A stretch of 64,000 bases of DNA from NCBI RefSeq assembly GCF_002086115.1, contig NZ_MVHJ01000021.1:22985-86984 (forward strand), read 5' to 3'. The DNA comes from Mycolicibacterium bacteremicum. GTDB lineage: Bacteria; Actinomycetota; Actinomycetes; Mycobacteriales; Mycobacteriaceae. Shown piece by piece: positions 19,077-29,300 of the stretch. Position 1 is the first letter of the stretch, and each line of letters starts with the position of its first letter. A model generated the notes under the pieces. The model saw only the letters and a list, made by a program, of their open reading frames with translations, had not been told where the DNA came from and did no database searches. Position numbers and translations under genes: made by a program.

Positions 19077-22000
19077 TCCACCCACCAGCGCACGTGAACC
19101 CGCTTGCCGTGTTCGGCGATGGCCTTCTCCAGGTCGGCCGTCAGGCCGGGGATATCGGCGGTGTTTCTGAGTGTGACGTCGCCCTTGGCTGTCCGCGGCG
19201 GCGTGGGGGGCGGAGTCACGGGCTCGTCGTCGACCACCCAGGCGACCAGTTTGTTCTCGACGGAGGAGAGCTCATCGCTGAGTGAGCGGCCCGGCACTGA
19301 GATCGCCTCATGCAGTGCCTTCTCGATGGCGCGGGCGTTATCGCCGGTGGCATCGGCCCGCTCGACACCTTGATGCAGCTTCTCGACGAGCTTCCACTTG
19401 AAGTTGCGCAGCGCTGCGGTGTCGCGTGCAGCGTCGTTTCGGATCTGCCCCGCCGTCTCGGCCGCCACGGGCAACGCCGCGGCGGCTGCCTTGTTGATCA
19501 CCGGCACGGTGCCCGACGTGGCGTGCAGCTGCTCCATGAGCGTGCGCAGGGCAGAGGCGGCGGTGAGGCGGTCACCGCCACCGGCGGTCATACCCAGCTG
19601 CTGATAGCGGGTCTCCAACTCCTCGATGAGGTAGGTCAGCTGACTGGTGCTTTCGGTGGCTTTGGCGCGAACCTGGGTGGCGAAGTCGGCAGCATTGGCG
19701 CCGGTCAGATAGGTGCGAGGCATGGTGTAGCCGAACAGCTTTGACGCTGTCATCCGGGCGTCGTCCCATGCTTGCTGCTCAGGCAACTCCTCGGCACGCA
19801 GCTCGATATTGGGTCGTAACCGGCCCAGCGCGGGTGGTGTCATCGCTTGCCCGGCTTCGAACCACGCCCGTTTGCGCAGCAGGGCCCAGGCGCTGATCAC
19901 CAGGTCCCGTGCCTCGGGGCTCAGCCCCCACGCCGGGGTGAGCCCGTCGATGTGCTGCTGCAGCCCGCCGATGGTCACCGGGTCGGCGGCGTGAGCGGCA
20001 CGGTCGAGTTCGCCGGCCCAATACGCGAACGACTCCTCGCCGAACAGGTAGTGGTCCTCGGTGGCCTTGCCGAGACCCAACGGGGCAGCGACACGGCGGA
20101 CGGCTTTCCGATCGGCGCCGGAATTGGTGGGGACGCGGCCATCACGGTGGGCGGAGGCCTGCTCCACGTAGTCGCGGACGGTTTCGTAGTTGCGTGCGGT
20201 GACCTCTTCGTCGCTGGGATCGAAGGCGGGGTGGCGCGGGTAGGTCGCCGTGAAGGCCTGGTCGACGAGTTTCAGGAGCGCGTCTTCGAGGCTGGCGGCC
20301 GGTGGCATCGCCGGGCTGAAGTCGCGGGACAGCGAGGTCAGGACGTCGAATTGGGTTGACTCGTCGGTGATGCGCTTCGGATCGTGCGGTTCGGTGCCGT
20401 AGGCCTGCTTGAGTACGTTTTCGATGCTGGTCCGGGTACCGCTGAGCAGGTTCTCCAGGATGCCGCGGGCCTGCGCGCGGTCGGTCGCCGGGAGGTGGTC
20501 GGAGTTCTCTTCCCAGCGGTCGCCGCTGCCGGTGAACAGCCAGTCGAGTTTGACCAGCAGTGCCAGATCCTCCATTGCGGCCTCGGTGAAGAACCGCGGC
20601 AGCCACACCAGGGTGTTGCGGTCACCGTGGGACAGCAGCCGGTCGATGCGGCTCACGTCGTCGGCGCTGGTGAAACCGGCCTCATCGAAGGGATAGTCGA
20701 CGACGATCCGCCAGGTGCCCGGCCGGTGGTCGAAGGTCTGCTCGGGCAGCGAGCTGGCGTCGCGGACGTTGCCGAACACGATGTCGACTTCGCGGCGCGA
20801 TCCGCGCCAGATGACGGTTCGGCTGGCGGCGCCGCTCAGGTCGTCCTGCCCGGTCACACCGAGCGCCTTGTGGATGAGGCGACGCAGCAGGACACGTCGG
20901 CGTCCCGAATTATCCTCGCCGCGAACACGTTCCAATATCGATTGGTAGTCAACGTCGGCGAGTTGCACCCGGATAACGGGGTTGGCGGCATCGGAGACGT
21001 TGATCTCCGGCACTTCCTTGGATGACCAATCCCGGACGATGGCGAGCACGGTGCGGGCCTCGCCGCCGGCCATCCGCGATTTGATCGAGCCGTGGTTGAG
21101 TGCGGCGAGCCGGGCCGCGGTGATATCGCGCAGCGCGGGAACCTTCGGGGCGATCGCTGAAAGCAGCAGGGTCTTGGCGACCCGCTCCTGCCCGCGGAAA
21201 CCGGCCGGTACCGAGGCCGGCTCGGAGTCGAGTTGCTCTCTGCTGACTGAATGCTTCTCCAGCAATGCTGGCAGCAGCCGGTTCTTGTACAGGTCGTTGG
21301 CGGCCTTGAACATGGCGCCGGCGTGCCCATCGATGGGGTCACCGCCGTCAACGATGTAGTCGTAGGAATCACCGACCGGAATCAGATCCTCGACGGTGAG
21401 GGTGTCGCGGCGGTCGACGAGCATGCGCTGCATCACCTTGAGCGCGGTGCGTTCCCGCTGCATCACCGAAGACAGGTTGCGCAGTGTGGACACCAACGCC
21501 GGAGAGAACGGGTAGGTAAGCCGGAAGTCCTGAGCAGACGCGCCACGATGGTGTTCATCGGTGTTCAAGCTGTCCTGCAACACATCCCACACGTCCTTGG
21601 AACGGGTGAGGTTATTGAACGCCTCATCGAGGATCGCACGGGCGGCCTCGTCCTTCGGCTTCAGCAGCCGGGCGTGCGCGACCTCGGCGAGGTTGTCATC
21701 ACCGAGTTGAATCTCCCGAAAACGGCCCTGCTGATACTGAAAGGCACGGTCGAGGGCTTCCTGTTCGGCGCCGGAGGCTCCGGCATCGGCGAACCACTTG
21801 CGCAGATCCATCTGCCGGGAGATGAAGGAGATCAGGGGGATGGCGCGGTTGCGCCCCGAGGATTCGACCAGCTTGGTGATCTTCTGGGATTCGCGGGCGA
21901 AGAACTCGGTGTCGCGGACCGAGAACGCCAGCCACAGCACCAGTTCGTCGAGGAACAGCACCACGCCGTCGTAGCCGAGCGATTTGGCGTGTTCGGTGAT

Positions 22001-22741
22001 GACCACCAGTCCCCGGTCGAGGTCAACGTAATCGGCGGTCTCGGTGAACGATTTGAAGTAGCCGTTGACCAATGCGGACACCAGCTCGCGGCGCTCGCTG
22101 TCCTCGGCCGATGCCTGGCGGGCCGCCTGGTAGCGCGGCAGGTCCCAGGCACCGTCGACCAGTTTGCCCCAACCCCCGCCGCCTCCGGAGCCGCCGCCGA
22201 GCCCGGCGAGGAACTCGTCATCACCCATGCGGGCGCGGAGGTTTTCGGCATCGGCGAGCAGGCTGTCCGAGAGGTGCACTGCGGGAAGCGGTGCATCGGG
22301 GTGCAGTCGGGTGATCTGGTCGACGTAGCCGCGGAGGACGGCCTGTTCCAGGCTCTTGGCGCCGAGCAGGTGGTAGGTGAGCCGCAGGATCTTCTTGCCG
22401 GACAGTTCCCCGTCGTAGTGGCCGGTGAGGTGCTGGAACTTGGTGGTGCGGATTGCGGGGTGGTTGCCGAGCAACGCGTACAGCACGGCCATGAAGTGGC
22501 TCTTGCCGGAGCCGAAGGATCCGGAGAGATAGGCGGCGCGGGAGGTGTTCTTGTTCAACGCGTCGGCGACAAGATCGATGGCCGCGGTAAAATTGTCGCG
22601 CAGCGATTCGGTGATGACGTACTCGTCCAGGGTGGCCTGGATATGGGCTTCGTCGTTGGTGCTGTCGGTGAGTTTTAGTACGTAATCGTTGCTATCTGAC
22701 CGGATGGGAATGGCGATGACGTCGCGGAGCAGTGTGGTCAT
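19073..22741 (-). CDS. pglY: PglY: large P-loop ATPase of type 2 BREX (BrxC counterpart)
   Basis: A 1222-residue ATPase. The Walker A SGSFGSGKSHFMAVL is near residues 72-86; Walker B VVLFLDELVLWLAF is near 255-265. Between them, near residue 185, is a glycine-rich insert (GLGGGSGGGGGWG) that looks like a flexible loop. The rest is a long helical body with no membrane segment. In BREX type 2 PglY replaces BrxC as the second large ATPase. ATG 22741 overlaps the pglX stop (ATGA) and the gene end overlaps pglZ. Its size is that expected of the family; no truncation is visible. Confidence 0.9.
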   Translation of the reverse strand: MTTLLRDVIAIPIRSDSNDYVLKLTDSTNDEAHIQATLDEYVITESLRDNFTAAIDLVADALNKNTSRAAYLSGSFGSGKSHFMAVLYALLGNHPAIRTTKFQHLTGHYDGELSGKKILRLTYHLLGAKSLEQAVLRGYVDQITRLHPDAPLPAVHLSDSLLADAENLRARMGDDEFLAGLGGGSGGGGGWGKLVDGAWDLPRYQAARQASAEDSERRELVSALVNGYFKSFTETADYVDLDRGLVVITEHAKSLGYDGVVLFLDELVLWLAFSVRDTEFFARESQKITKLVESSGRNRAIPLISFISRQMDLRKWFADAGASGAEQEALDRAFQYQQGRFREIQLGDDNLAEVAHARLLKPKDEAARAILDEAFNNLTRSKDVWDVLQDSLNTDEHHRGASAQDFRLTYPFSPALVSTLRNLSSVMQRERTALKVMQRMLVDRRDTLTVEDLIPVGDSYDYIVDGGDPIDGHAGAMFKAANDLYKNRLLPALLEKHSVSREQLDSEPASVPAGFRGQERVAKTLLLSAIAPKVPALRDITAARLAALNHGSIKSRMAGGEARTVLAIVRDWSSKEVPEINVSDAANPVIRVQLADVDYQSILERVRGEDNSGRRRVLLRRLIHKALGVTGQDDLSGAASRTVIWRGSRREVDIVFGNVRDASSLPEQTFDHRPGTWRIVVDYPFDEAGFTSADDVSRIDRLLSHGDRNTLVWLPRFFTEAAMEDLALLVKLDWLFTGSGDRWEENSDHLPATDRAQARGILENLLSGTRTSIENVLKQAYGTEPHDPKRITDESTQFDVLTSLSRDFSPAMPPAASLEDALLKLVDQAFTATYPRHPAFDPSDEEVTARNYETVRDYVEQASAHRDGRVPTNSGADRKAVRRVAAPLGLGKATEDHYLFGEESFAYWAGELDRAAHAADPVTIGGLQQHIDGLTPAWGLSPEARDLVISAWALLRKRAWFEAGQAMTPPALGRLRPNIELRAEELPEQQAWDDARMTASKLFGYTMPRTYLTGANAADFATQVRAKATESTSQLTYLIEELETRYQQLGMTAGGGDRLTAASALRTLMEQLHATSGTVPVINKAAAAALPVAAETAGQIRNDAARDTAALRNFKWKLVEKLHQGVERADATGDNARAIEKALHEAISVPGRSLSDELSSVENKLVAWVVDDEPVTPPPTPPRTAKGDVTLRNTADIPGLTADLEKAIAEHGKRVHVRWWVE

Positions 22742-25700
22742 GACGTCTTCCTGGTGCGTGGTTTACGGGTGGGTTCGGGTTTCCACTTGGTGAGTTCGGT
22801 GACGGTGAGGTGATTCTCGGCAAGGCGGGTGGTGAGTTCATCGGCGATGGTGTCGGCGACGGATTCGCCGTATTCCGGGTCGATCTCGTTGTGCCACTGC
22901 TGCACCCAGAGGAGCAGTTCGTGTAATCCGGCGAGCATCGGGATGAGTTTGGGGGTGTCCCAGCCGTCTTCGATGCGTTGGCTGATCAGACCGGCCAGAG
23001 CCAGAGCCTGGTCGGCGTGGTCCCAGCCGGCCCAGCCGAGTAGCTCGGTGGTGTCGGAGTCACGGCCGGCGCCGGGGTAGGAGATGAAGCGTTCCTTGGG
23101 GACGTCGAGCTTGCCGCGATGGGACCAGTACGAAGTCTTGGCGAAGTCGGCAGGCTTGTACTTCGGTGGCACCGGGATCGGCGCGTCAAGCTTCTCGCCG
23201 CGATCCTCACGGCGCTGCAGCTCCCAGGTCTGCTCCCACACGGCCCGCTTCTCCAGCCCGGCGGGCTTGTAGCGGTAGGCGGATAGGTATGGAACCGATT
23301 CGTCGGCAAGGAGTTTCGCGAGAGCGGTCCCGGTGGCGATGTTGTTGTCGCCTGCCCACAGCCTCAGCACGTTACGGAAGTCGTCGTTGCGGTCAAGTAC
23401 GTCGGCGAGCTGAGCCACCGACATCGGTGTGGGGCGGCCCTCCCGGTCGAACCACAACGACTTGTCTTCCACCCGGTCGAGCAGCCAATCACGCAGCGCG
23501 GATTGCACCTGCTTGTCCCACGGCTCAACAGCCCAGCGACGCTTGTACTCGGGGCGCTCCAAGAGTCGAATGTGTGCGTTGGACTCGATGGTGTCGAGGC
23601 GTCGTTGAATGAGTGCTTGGTAGTCGGCGGGCAGGTGATCGGGGATTTCGGTGATCGGTGTCGACGAGTGGCGTTCAAACCACGCAGTCTCTTCGCCGTC
23701 TTTCATGCGACGGGCAAGTGCAATCTCGAATGTGCGCTGACCAAGGATGACCTCAGGAAATTCACCTGCGTAGGTCAGATCGTCATCGATGAGGCCGTAA
23801 ACGCGGTAGTAGTCCCAGTCGAGTTCCTCTTGGCAGGCAATCATCAAGCCACGTAGGCGTTCATACTCGGATCCGGCAGCGGACAATGCGGACGCTGATG
23901 GGATCTCGTTAGTCGCGACTTCCTGCGGCGTCTGCTTTGTGAGAGCTTGCGCGAGATCGTCGAGAATCTTCGCTCGTTCGGTGGAGGTTGACGCCGGTAG
24001 AGGAAAGTCACCGACAGTCGTTGCGTTGTGTTGGTAGCGATCGCTCCAGGCTTCGGCACTGACGCGTGCTCCATCCTGGCCGATCGGATCCCCGCCTTTC
24101 GGATAGCAGTTCTGCTTGAACCAGAAGCACGCCACCGACGAGTTCAGCACCCCGAGCAGCCGCAGATGATCCTCGGTTGATGCACCCTCGGGCAGCTTGA
24201 TCACCGGTGCAGTTTGTTTGAAGACCTTGCCGCCGCGGTCGAGAACGAAGTGGTTGTGCGTCGCGACTTCCGCGAAGGTGATGGAGAGGGGCGTAGCGAG
24301 CTTCGATGTATAGAGCTCTTGCCACTCGTACCACTTAAAGCCCCGCTCGACCATTGGGACGCCGAATCGCTTCCGTTGATCGAGCAGCGGCTTGAAGGCG
24401 ACAAGCCATTTCCCCAGCACACCAAGGTCTTTGAGTGGCACAGTGGTGAACGCATCGTCGTAAGTCCATCCAGCAGATTGAATGTCGACGAGTGGAGCCC
24501 AATCGCGTACGCGGTCTCCCTCAACTAGGGCGATGTGATTCGTCCATCCAAGTCGTTGGCAGTCTCGCGCTGTGGGAGTCACAAAGAAATCGTCTTGGCC
24601 TGTAACGGCAGTAATGCCGATACTTGTGCATTGCTCGCCCAGTTTCAAGGCTGATGCACGGTCGATTGCTTCCGCAAGTTCGACCGCGCCGCCGCCACTA
24701 AGGCTCCACGGGTGCACGTTAAGCGTTGACCGGGGGATATCCGTGACGCTGATGTAGCTGTCATCATGGCCAGCAGTGCCGATGTGTGACGTGATCGCCG
24801 TCCAGACGAGACCTTCAGCGGGAACTTTGGGCCGACCGGGTTCGCCGCGTATACCCAAAACTGTTCTGATCGTGTCAGTGCTGGGCCGTTGGTTGCGACC
24901 GATGATGATTACAGTTGGCGTGCCGTGACCCGGGATGTAGGCGCCTGACGTATCTATGACCGATCGAAGGTCGACGCCATTGAGGAATTTCTCGATCAGT
25001 TTGGTACCGAATTCACGCTTCATGAAAGAGTTTGAGGTGATCTGACCAACCCACCCAGCGGGGCGTTCCCGGCCTGCCGGTCGTCCGAGTCGGATGAATA
25101 GTTCCATGAAGGGGACCGACAGGACGTACTTGCCATGCGGCGATTCGTAGAGCTGACGGTACGTGTCTCGAAGGGCGGCATCTTTAATGCTGATATATGG
25201 CGGATTCCCAACCACCACATCATGTTCGCGCTGAAGAATCTCGGTGAGCGCCTCGGTATCCTCGGTGGTGTCAGCCCGTACCGACGGCCCGCTCGCGAGC
25301 AGATCGTCCGGCAGCAGTTGTTGATTCGCACCCCACAACAGGCTGTCACCGGCGGCGAGGTGCGGCGTGTAGGCGATGCGCTGTTCGAGGCTGGTATCGC
25401 CGGCCGCTTGCAGCGCGGCGACGAGTAGTCGGAAGCGGGCAATCGCGACCGCAAACGGGTTGATGTCTACGCCGTAGATGCCGTCGAGCGCTTTCTCGAC
25501 CAGTTCTCGCGGTCCGAGCGCGGGGGAGTGGCGTTGCCACCTCTCGTGCAGGCGATGGAAGGCGCCGAGGAGGAAGTGCCCCGAGCCGCACGTCGGGTCG
25601 ATGATCGTGAACCCTTCCAGCGGCCGGTCGGCCAGGGCGGGTTCCATGGTTTGGTCGAGGATGAATTCCTCGACGAATTCCGGGGTTTGGAGCAGGGCAT

Positions 25701-26307
25701 AGGTCTTCTTTGCGTGCTCGGAGAGATCCTGATAGATGTCGCCGAGGAAGCGGGTATCCATGCAGGCGAACGAGAACAACGGCGCGCCATCGCCGGCCTG
25801 CTGCCACCAGAACTCCAGTAGCTCAAGTGCGGCGTCACCGGAGGGTGCGACTAGATGCATGGGTGAGAACCGGTCCACCAGGCCCGCGGTGGCGGGGAAC
25901 TTGGTGAAGTGGTCGCTGATCTGGGTGAGCCATTCTCGGTCGGTGTCTTCGGGGTGGGCTTGGAAGTAGGCGCGGCGCGCATCAAGCGCGTGGGCGCGTG
26001 CATCGGCGTCGGCGCCGGAGATCCAGCGCGGTGTCACCAGCGCGTTGTCCTCGCAGTAGCGGGCGAACACCGTCAACAGCACCCACGCCACCGCGGCCTG
26101 GGTCACCCGGTCATTGCGCCATTCCGGCCACGCCGCCGCGGTCCGGTTCGCCGCGGCCGCCTTGTCGTAGTCGCGCTTCCACGCGTCGAACACGCCGTCT
26201 TGTCGTGAATCGGGGTCGTCGCCGTCGACCCGAGCCCGCAGATCGGCCTCCAGGTCCAGCACCAACCGGCGCAGTGCTGCCACCATGTTCGATGGAGCCG
26301 AGGCCAT
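22738..26307 (-). CDS. pglX: PglX: adenine-N6 DNA methyltransferase of BREX
   Basis: A 1189-residue class I SAM methyltransferase. The SAM-binding motif I DPTCGSGHFLLGAF lies near residues 236-249, and the catalytic motif IV GNPPYIS near 363-369 identifies an amino-methyltransferase acting on adenine (N-P-P-Y). The long region after about residue 450 is the usual PglX target-recognition and specificity part. PglX methylates a non-palindromic motif on host DNA in studied BREX systems, marking self. ATG 26307 is preferred because it lies within the GTGATG at the pglW stop; GTG 26310 is the alternative. No repeat tract or second pglX copy that would suggest phase variation is seen. Confidence 0.92.
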   Translation of the reverse strand: MASAPSNMVAALRRLVLDLEADLRARVDGDDPDSRQDGVFDAWKRDYDKAAAANRTAAAWPEWRNDRVTQAAVAWVLLTVFARYCEDNALVTPRWISGADADARAHALDARRAYFQAHPEDTDREWLTQISDHFTKFPATAGLVDRFSPMHLVAPSGDAALELLEFWWQQAGDGAPLFSFACMDTRFLGDIYQDLSEHAKKTYALLQTPEFVEEFILDQTMEPALADRPLEGFTIIDPTCGSGHFLLGAFHRLHERWQRHSPALGPRELVEKALDGIYGVDINPFAVAIARFRLLVAALQAAGDTSLEQRIAYTPHLAAGDSLLWGANQQLLPDDLLASGPSVRADTTEDTEALTEILQREHDVVVGNPPYISIKDAALRDTYRQLYESPHGKYVLSVPFMELFIRLGRPAGRERPAGWVGQITSNSFMKREFGTKLIEKFLNGVDLRSVIDTSGAYIPGHGTPTVIIIGRNQRPSTDTIRTVLGIRGEPGRPKVPAEGLVWTAITSHIGTAGHDDSYISVTDIPRSTLNVHPWSLSGGGAVELAEAIDRASALKLGEQCTSIGITAVTGQDDFFVTPTARDCQRLGWTNHIALVEGDRVRDWAPLVDIQSAGWTYDDAFTTVPLKDLGVLGKWLVAFKPLLDQRKRFGVPMVERGFKWYEWQELYTSKLATPLSITFAEVATHNHFVLDRGGKVFKQTAPVIKLPEGASTEDHLRLLGVLNSSVACFWFKQNCYPKGGDPIGQDGARVSAEAWSDRYQHNATTVGDFPLPASTSTERAKILDDLAQALTKQTPQEVATNEIPSASALSAAGSEYERLRGLMIACQEELDWDYYRVYGLIDDDLTYAGEFPEVILGQRTFEIALARRMKDGEETAWFERHSSTPITEIPDHLPADYQALIQRRLDTIESNAHIRLLERPEYKRRWAVEPWDKQVQSALRDWLLDRVEDKSLWFDREGRPTPMSVAQLADVLDRNDDFRNVLRLWAGDNNIATGTALAKLLADESVPYLSAYRYKPAGLEKRAVWEQTWELQRREDRGEKLDAPIPVPPKYKPADFAKTSYWSHRGKLDVPKERFISYPGAGRDSDTTELLGWAGWDHADQALALAGLISQRIEDGWDTPKLIPMLAGLHELLLWVQQWHNEIDPEYGESVADTIADELTTRLAENHLTVTELTKWKPEPTRKPRTRKTS

Positions 26308-29300
26308 CACCGATCTCCTTCATCATCCCGCGCCGGCACCAGGTCCGGAGTGTGCTTCCATACCAAGAACTGCCCACCCGGCGATCCCAACTGAATCGGT
26401 TTACGATCCACCAACGCGCCGAGCTGTCCACGCAGCTGCGGCAGAATCACCCACACCGGTCGCCGCCGCGGTGCGGCGAGGTCGCTCAATTTCGCCAACA
26501 CGTCCAGATGGCCGTAGCGGGCCAGCGGCGACACCTCAGTGAGGATCAGCGGCTCATCGCGTGCATCGCCGTCGAAGACGCTCGCCTCCAGATCTTTCCG
26601 CAGCTGCGGCACCACCCGGTCGATCACCGCACGCAGGCCCCGCGCATCCATCGGCGTCGCATCCGCCGCATCGGCACCGCGCACCAGATCCCACGAGATC
26701 CCTTGCTGCTCAGCTAGAGTGCGCATCGCTTCGATGAGTCGAGCCGTGACGTCGACCAACTTCCCGCCGAATGATCCGGCGAGTTCAGCGGCGACGCGCT
26801 CATGCTGGCCGGGTCGGTCCGCGGGAATGGGAACCCCGACCGCGAGGAAGCCGTGTTCGGCGATGCTGCGGCGCAACACTGCCTGCTGATCGATACCATG
26901 GTCTGACTCATCGGACACCGTGGTCGTGGTGGTAGGAACCGCGGTCGGCTTACGGGTGTGTAGCGTCGTCGCACTCGGCGGCTTGGCATCCCGGAATCGA
27001 TAGGTGCCTGTGCCGGCGTCCCATTCCAGATTGAGCGTCGTTTGCGCCAGATAGGTATCCAGGTGCGGCGGCGCCGGTACCCTGTCCAGCTCGGGGAAGC
27101 GGGCGCTGACCCGGCTGCGGATCTGCGAAGGAGACAACGACTCCGACTGCGCCAAACCGGTCAGCGCCGTTTGGATGGCGGCGGCCGGAGCGATGTCACG
27201 GTTATGCAGTTCGCCGCGCCCCGACACGGCGGCATGCTTGGAGATGGCGGCCGCCAGTCGGATCAACCGGCTCTCACCGGGGAGCGCCGTGCGGGCGTCG
27301 GCATCGTCGTTGACGGCGCGATACCCGGCCTGGAAGGCGGCACCGAGTTCGCGCGCCGCGGTCGACGGCGGGATGACCACGTTGAGATCCGAGCCGACCA
27401 TCTCGTCGGCGCGCTTGGCCGCGGACTCGGCGGCCGCGATCAGTAGCTCGTCGGTGGCGAGCAGCGCCAGCCTTCGGCCATGCCTGCGCCGCACGAAGTC
27501 CTTGTTGCCGGTGGCAGTTTCGTGCTCGCTGACACGTTCCAGAGCCACCCGTAGCAGTCCGCCGGCGGTGCGGTCGGCCTGGGCCTGGTGGTAGAGATCG
27601 GGTGAGGGCACCGCGGCCTCGGGCAAGCGGGCCCGGATCTCTGCGGTCAGCGTGTCGATGGCCGCGACACCCCCGAAGTCAGAGAGCACCTGGCGGGTGA
27701 TGTCACCGATCGCGTCGAGCAGGTCTCGGGTGTCCTGTCGCTGCGCCCAGTCGTCCTGCAGCTCCTTCAGCAGTTGTGGCCCGCGCTGGGAGGCCTTGTC
27801 CAGGGCGGCGGCCAGTTCCGTGCTGCTGGCGAAGGCGTCGAGCCCGGGCGTCACCCCCAGGAGAAGCTCGGCGGCGTCCTTGCGGGTGGATGACCGTCCC
27901 CCCGACACCGCGGACAGCAGCACCGCCACCGCGTCGTCGAGACCCATGAGCGCGTCCCCGGAGGTGCGCTTCTTGTCCTTGCCGAGCCGTTTGGCCCAGG
28001 CCCGGTAGCGGGCGGTGATCTCCTTGCGGGTGTCCTTGGCCTCGCGGGCTACCAGCCGATTCAGCCGGGTCGAGTCCAACGCCAGCAGCTCCCCGACGGT
28101 GGTGACCTGGACGGAGGCGAGCGCGGAAACCGCGCGTGCGGTCAGGCCGGCTGCGCCCAGCGGTGTTGCGGCAGTAGCGTTCTCGGCGGCCGTATCGTCT
28201 CCGGCATCGGCCGCCTTCGTGCCGAGCGCCGTGAAGACGGCGCGCCAGGCGCGCAGCATGTCCTCGGCGGTGTCGGGGCGGGCTGCGGCGTCGCGGGACA
28301 GCGCCGTCCGGAAAAAGTCCACCAGCGCGGCGGCGATGCTCGCCTCGAACATCTCGGGCAGCAGGGTGACGTCATCGTCGACGGTGGCGGGGTTGGCGTT
28401 CTCGTCTGGCCCGTAGCAGGGGCGCCCACCCGTGGCCATCTCGAACAGCACCACCGCGGCGCCGTAGCGTTCGGCGGCGCTGTCGTACTGGCGGCGCCCG
28501 CCGATGCCGAGGAACGGGTCCAGGTATGGCGGGGTGCCGGCCTCGACATTGCGGGCATCGACTCCTGCCATGGAGAAGTCGAACATCATCAGATGAGTGT
28601 CGGCGCGGGAACTCGACTGGTAGACACCGAGATTCGATGGCTTGATATCGCGGTGGGTGACGCCGACCCGCTCGAGCGTCACGACGGCGGTCAACAGGTC
28701 GGTGCCCCAACGCTCTAGTACGTCGATGGATAGCCGGCCGCGGTTGTTTAGTTCCTCGGCCAAGGTGGTTCGTCCGGCGTAGCGCAGCAGCAGCGCGGTG
28801 CGGCCACCGACTTCGAGACGGTCGTACAGGGTGACGATACGGTCTTCGTTCTCCAGCTTGCCGAGCACCTGCGCCTCGGCGTACAGCCGCTCGGCCGCCT
28901 CGGCGTCCTTGGCGACCTTGAGGACGCGTTCGGCGTCACCGACCTGCTTGTCGAGGACGAGGATGCCGACGGCGGTGGACCCGGCTCCGAGCTTTTGCTT
29001 GTAGACAAAGCGGGCGTCGAGCACGTCGGCCGGCAGCGCGTCGAGGGGGTCGGTGCCGGTGCCCTCGTTGAAGATCTCCTTACGGGCCTGTCCGAGCTCG
29101 TCGAGGAAGGTGCCGACATCGGCGATCCGCTCGGCGGGGCTGGGATTGGTGGCGTCGAGCACCAGTTGCCGCAGTTTGGTGCGGATCTGCGGCATTTCCG
29201 CGGCGAGGTCCAGGCCGCGGTCGCGGCGCAAACGGTCGATGAGTTCGCCGCGTTCGGTGGCCGGTGATTGGCCGCTGAGGATGTAGAAGGCCAGTGCGCC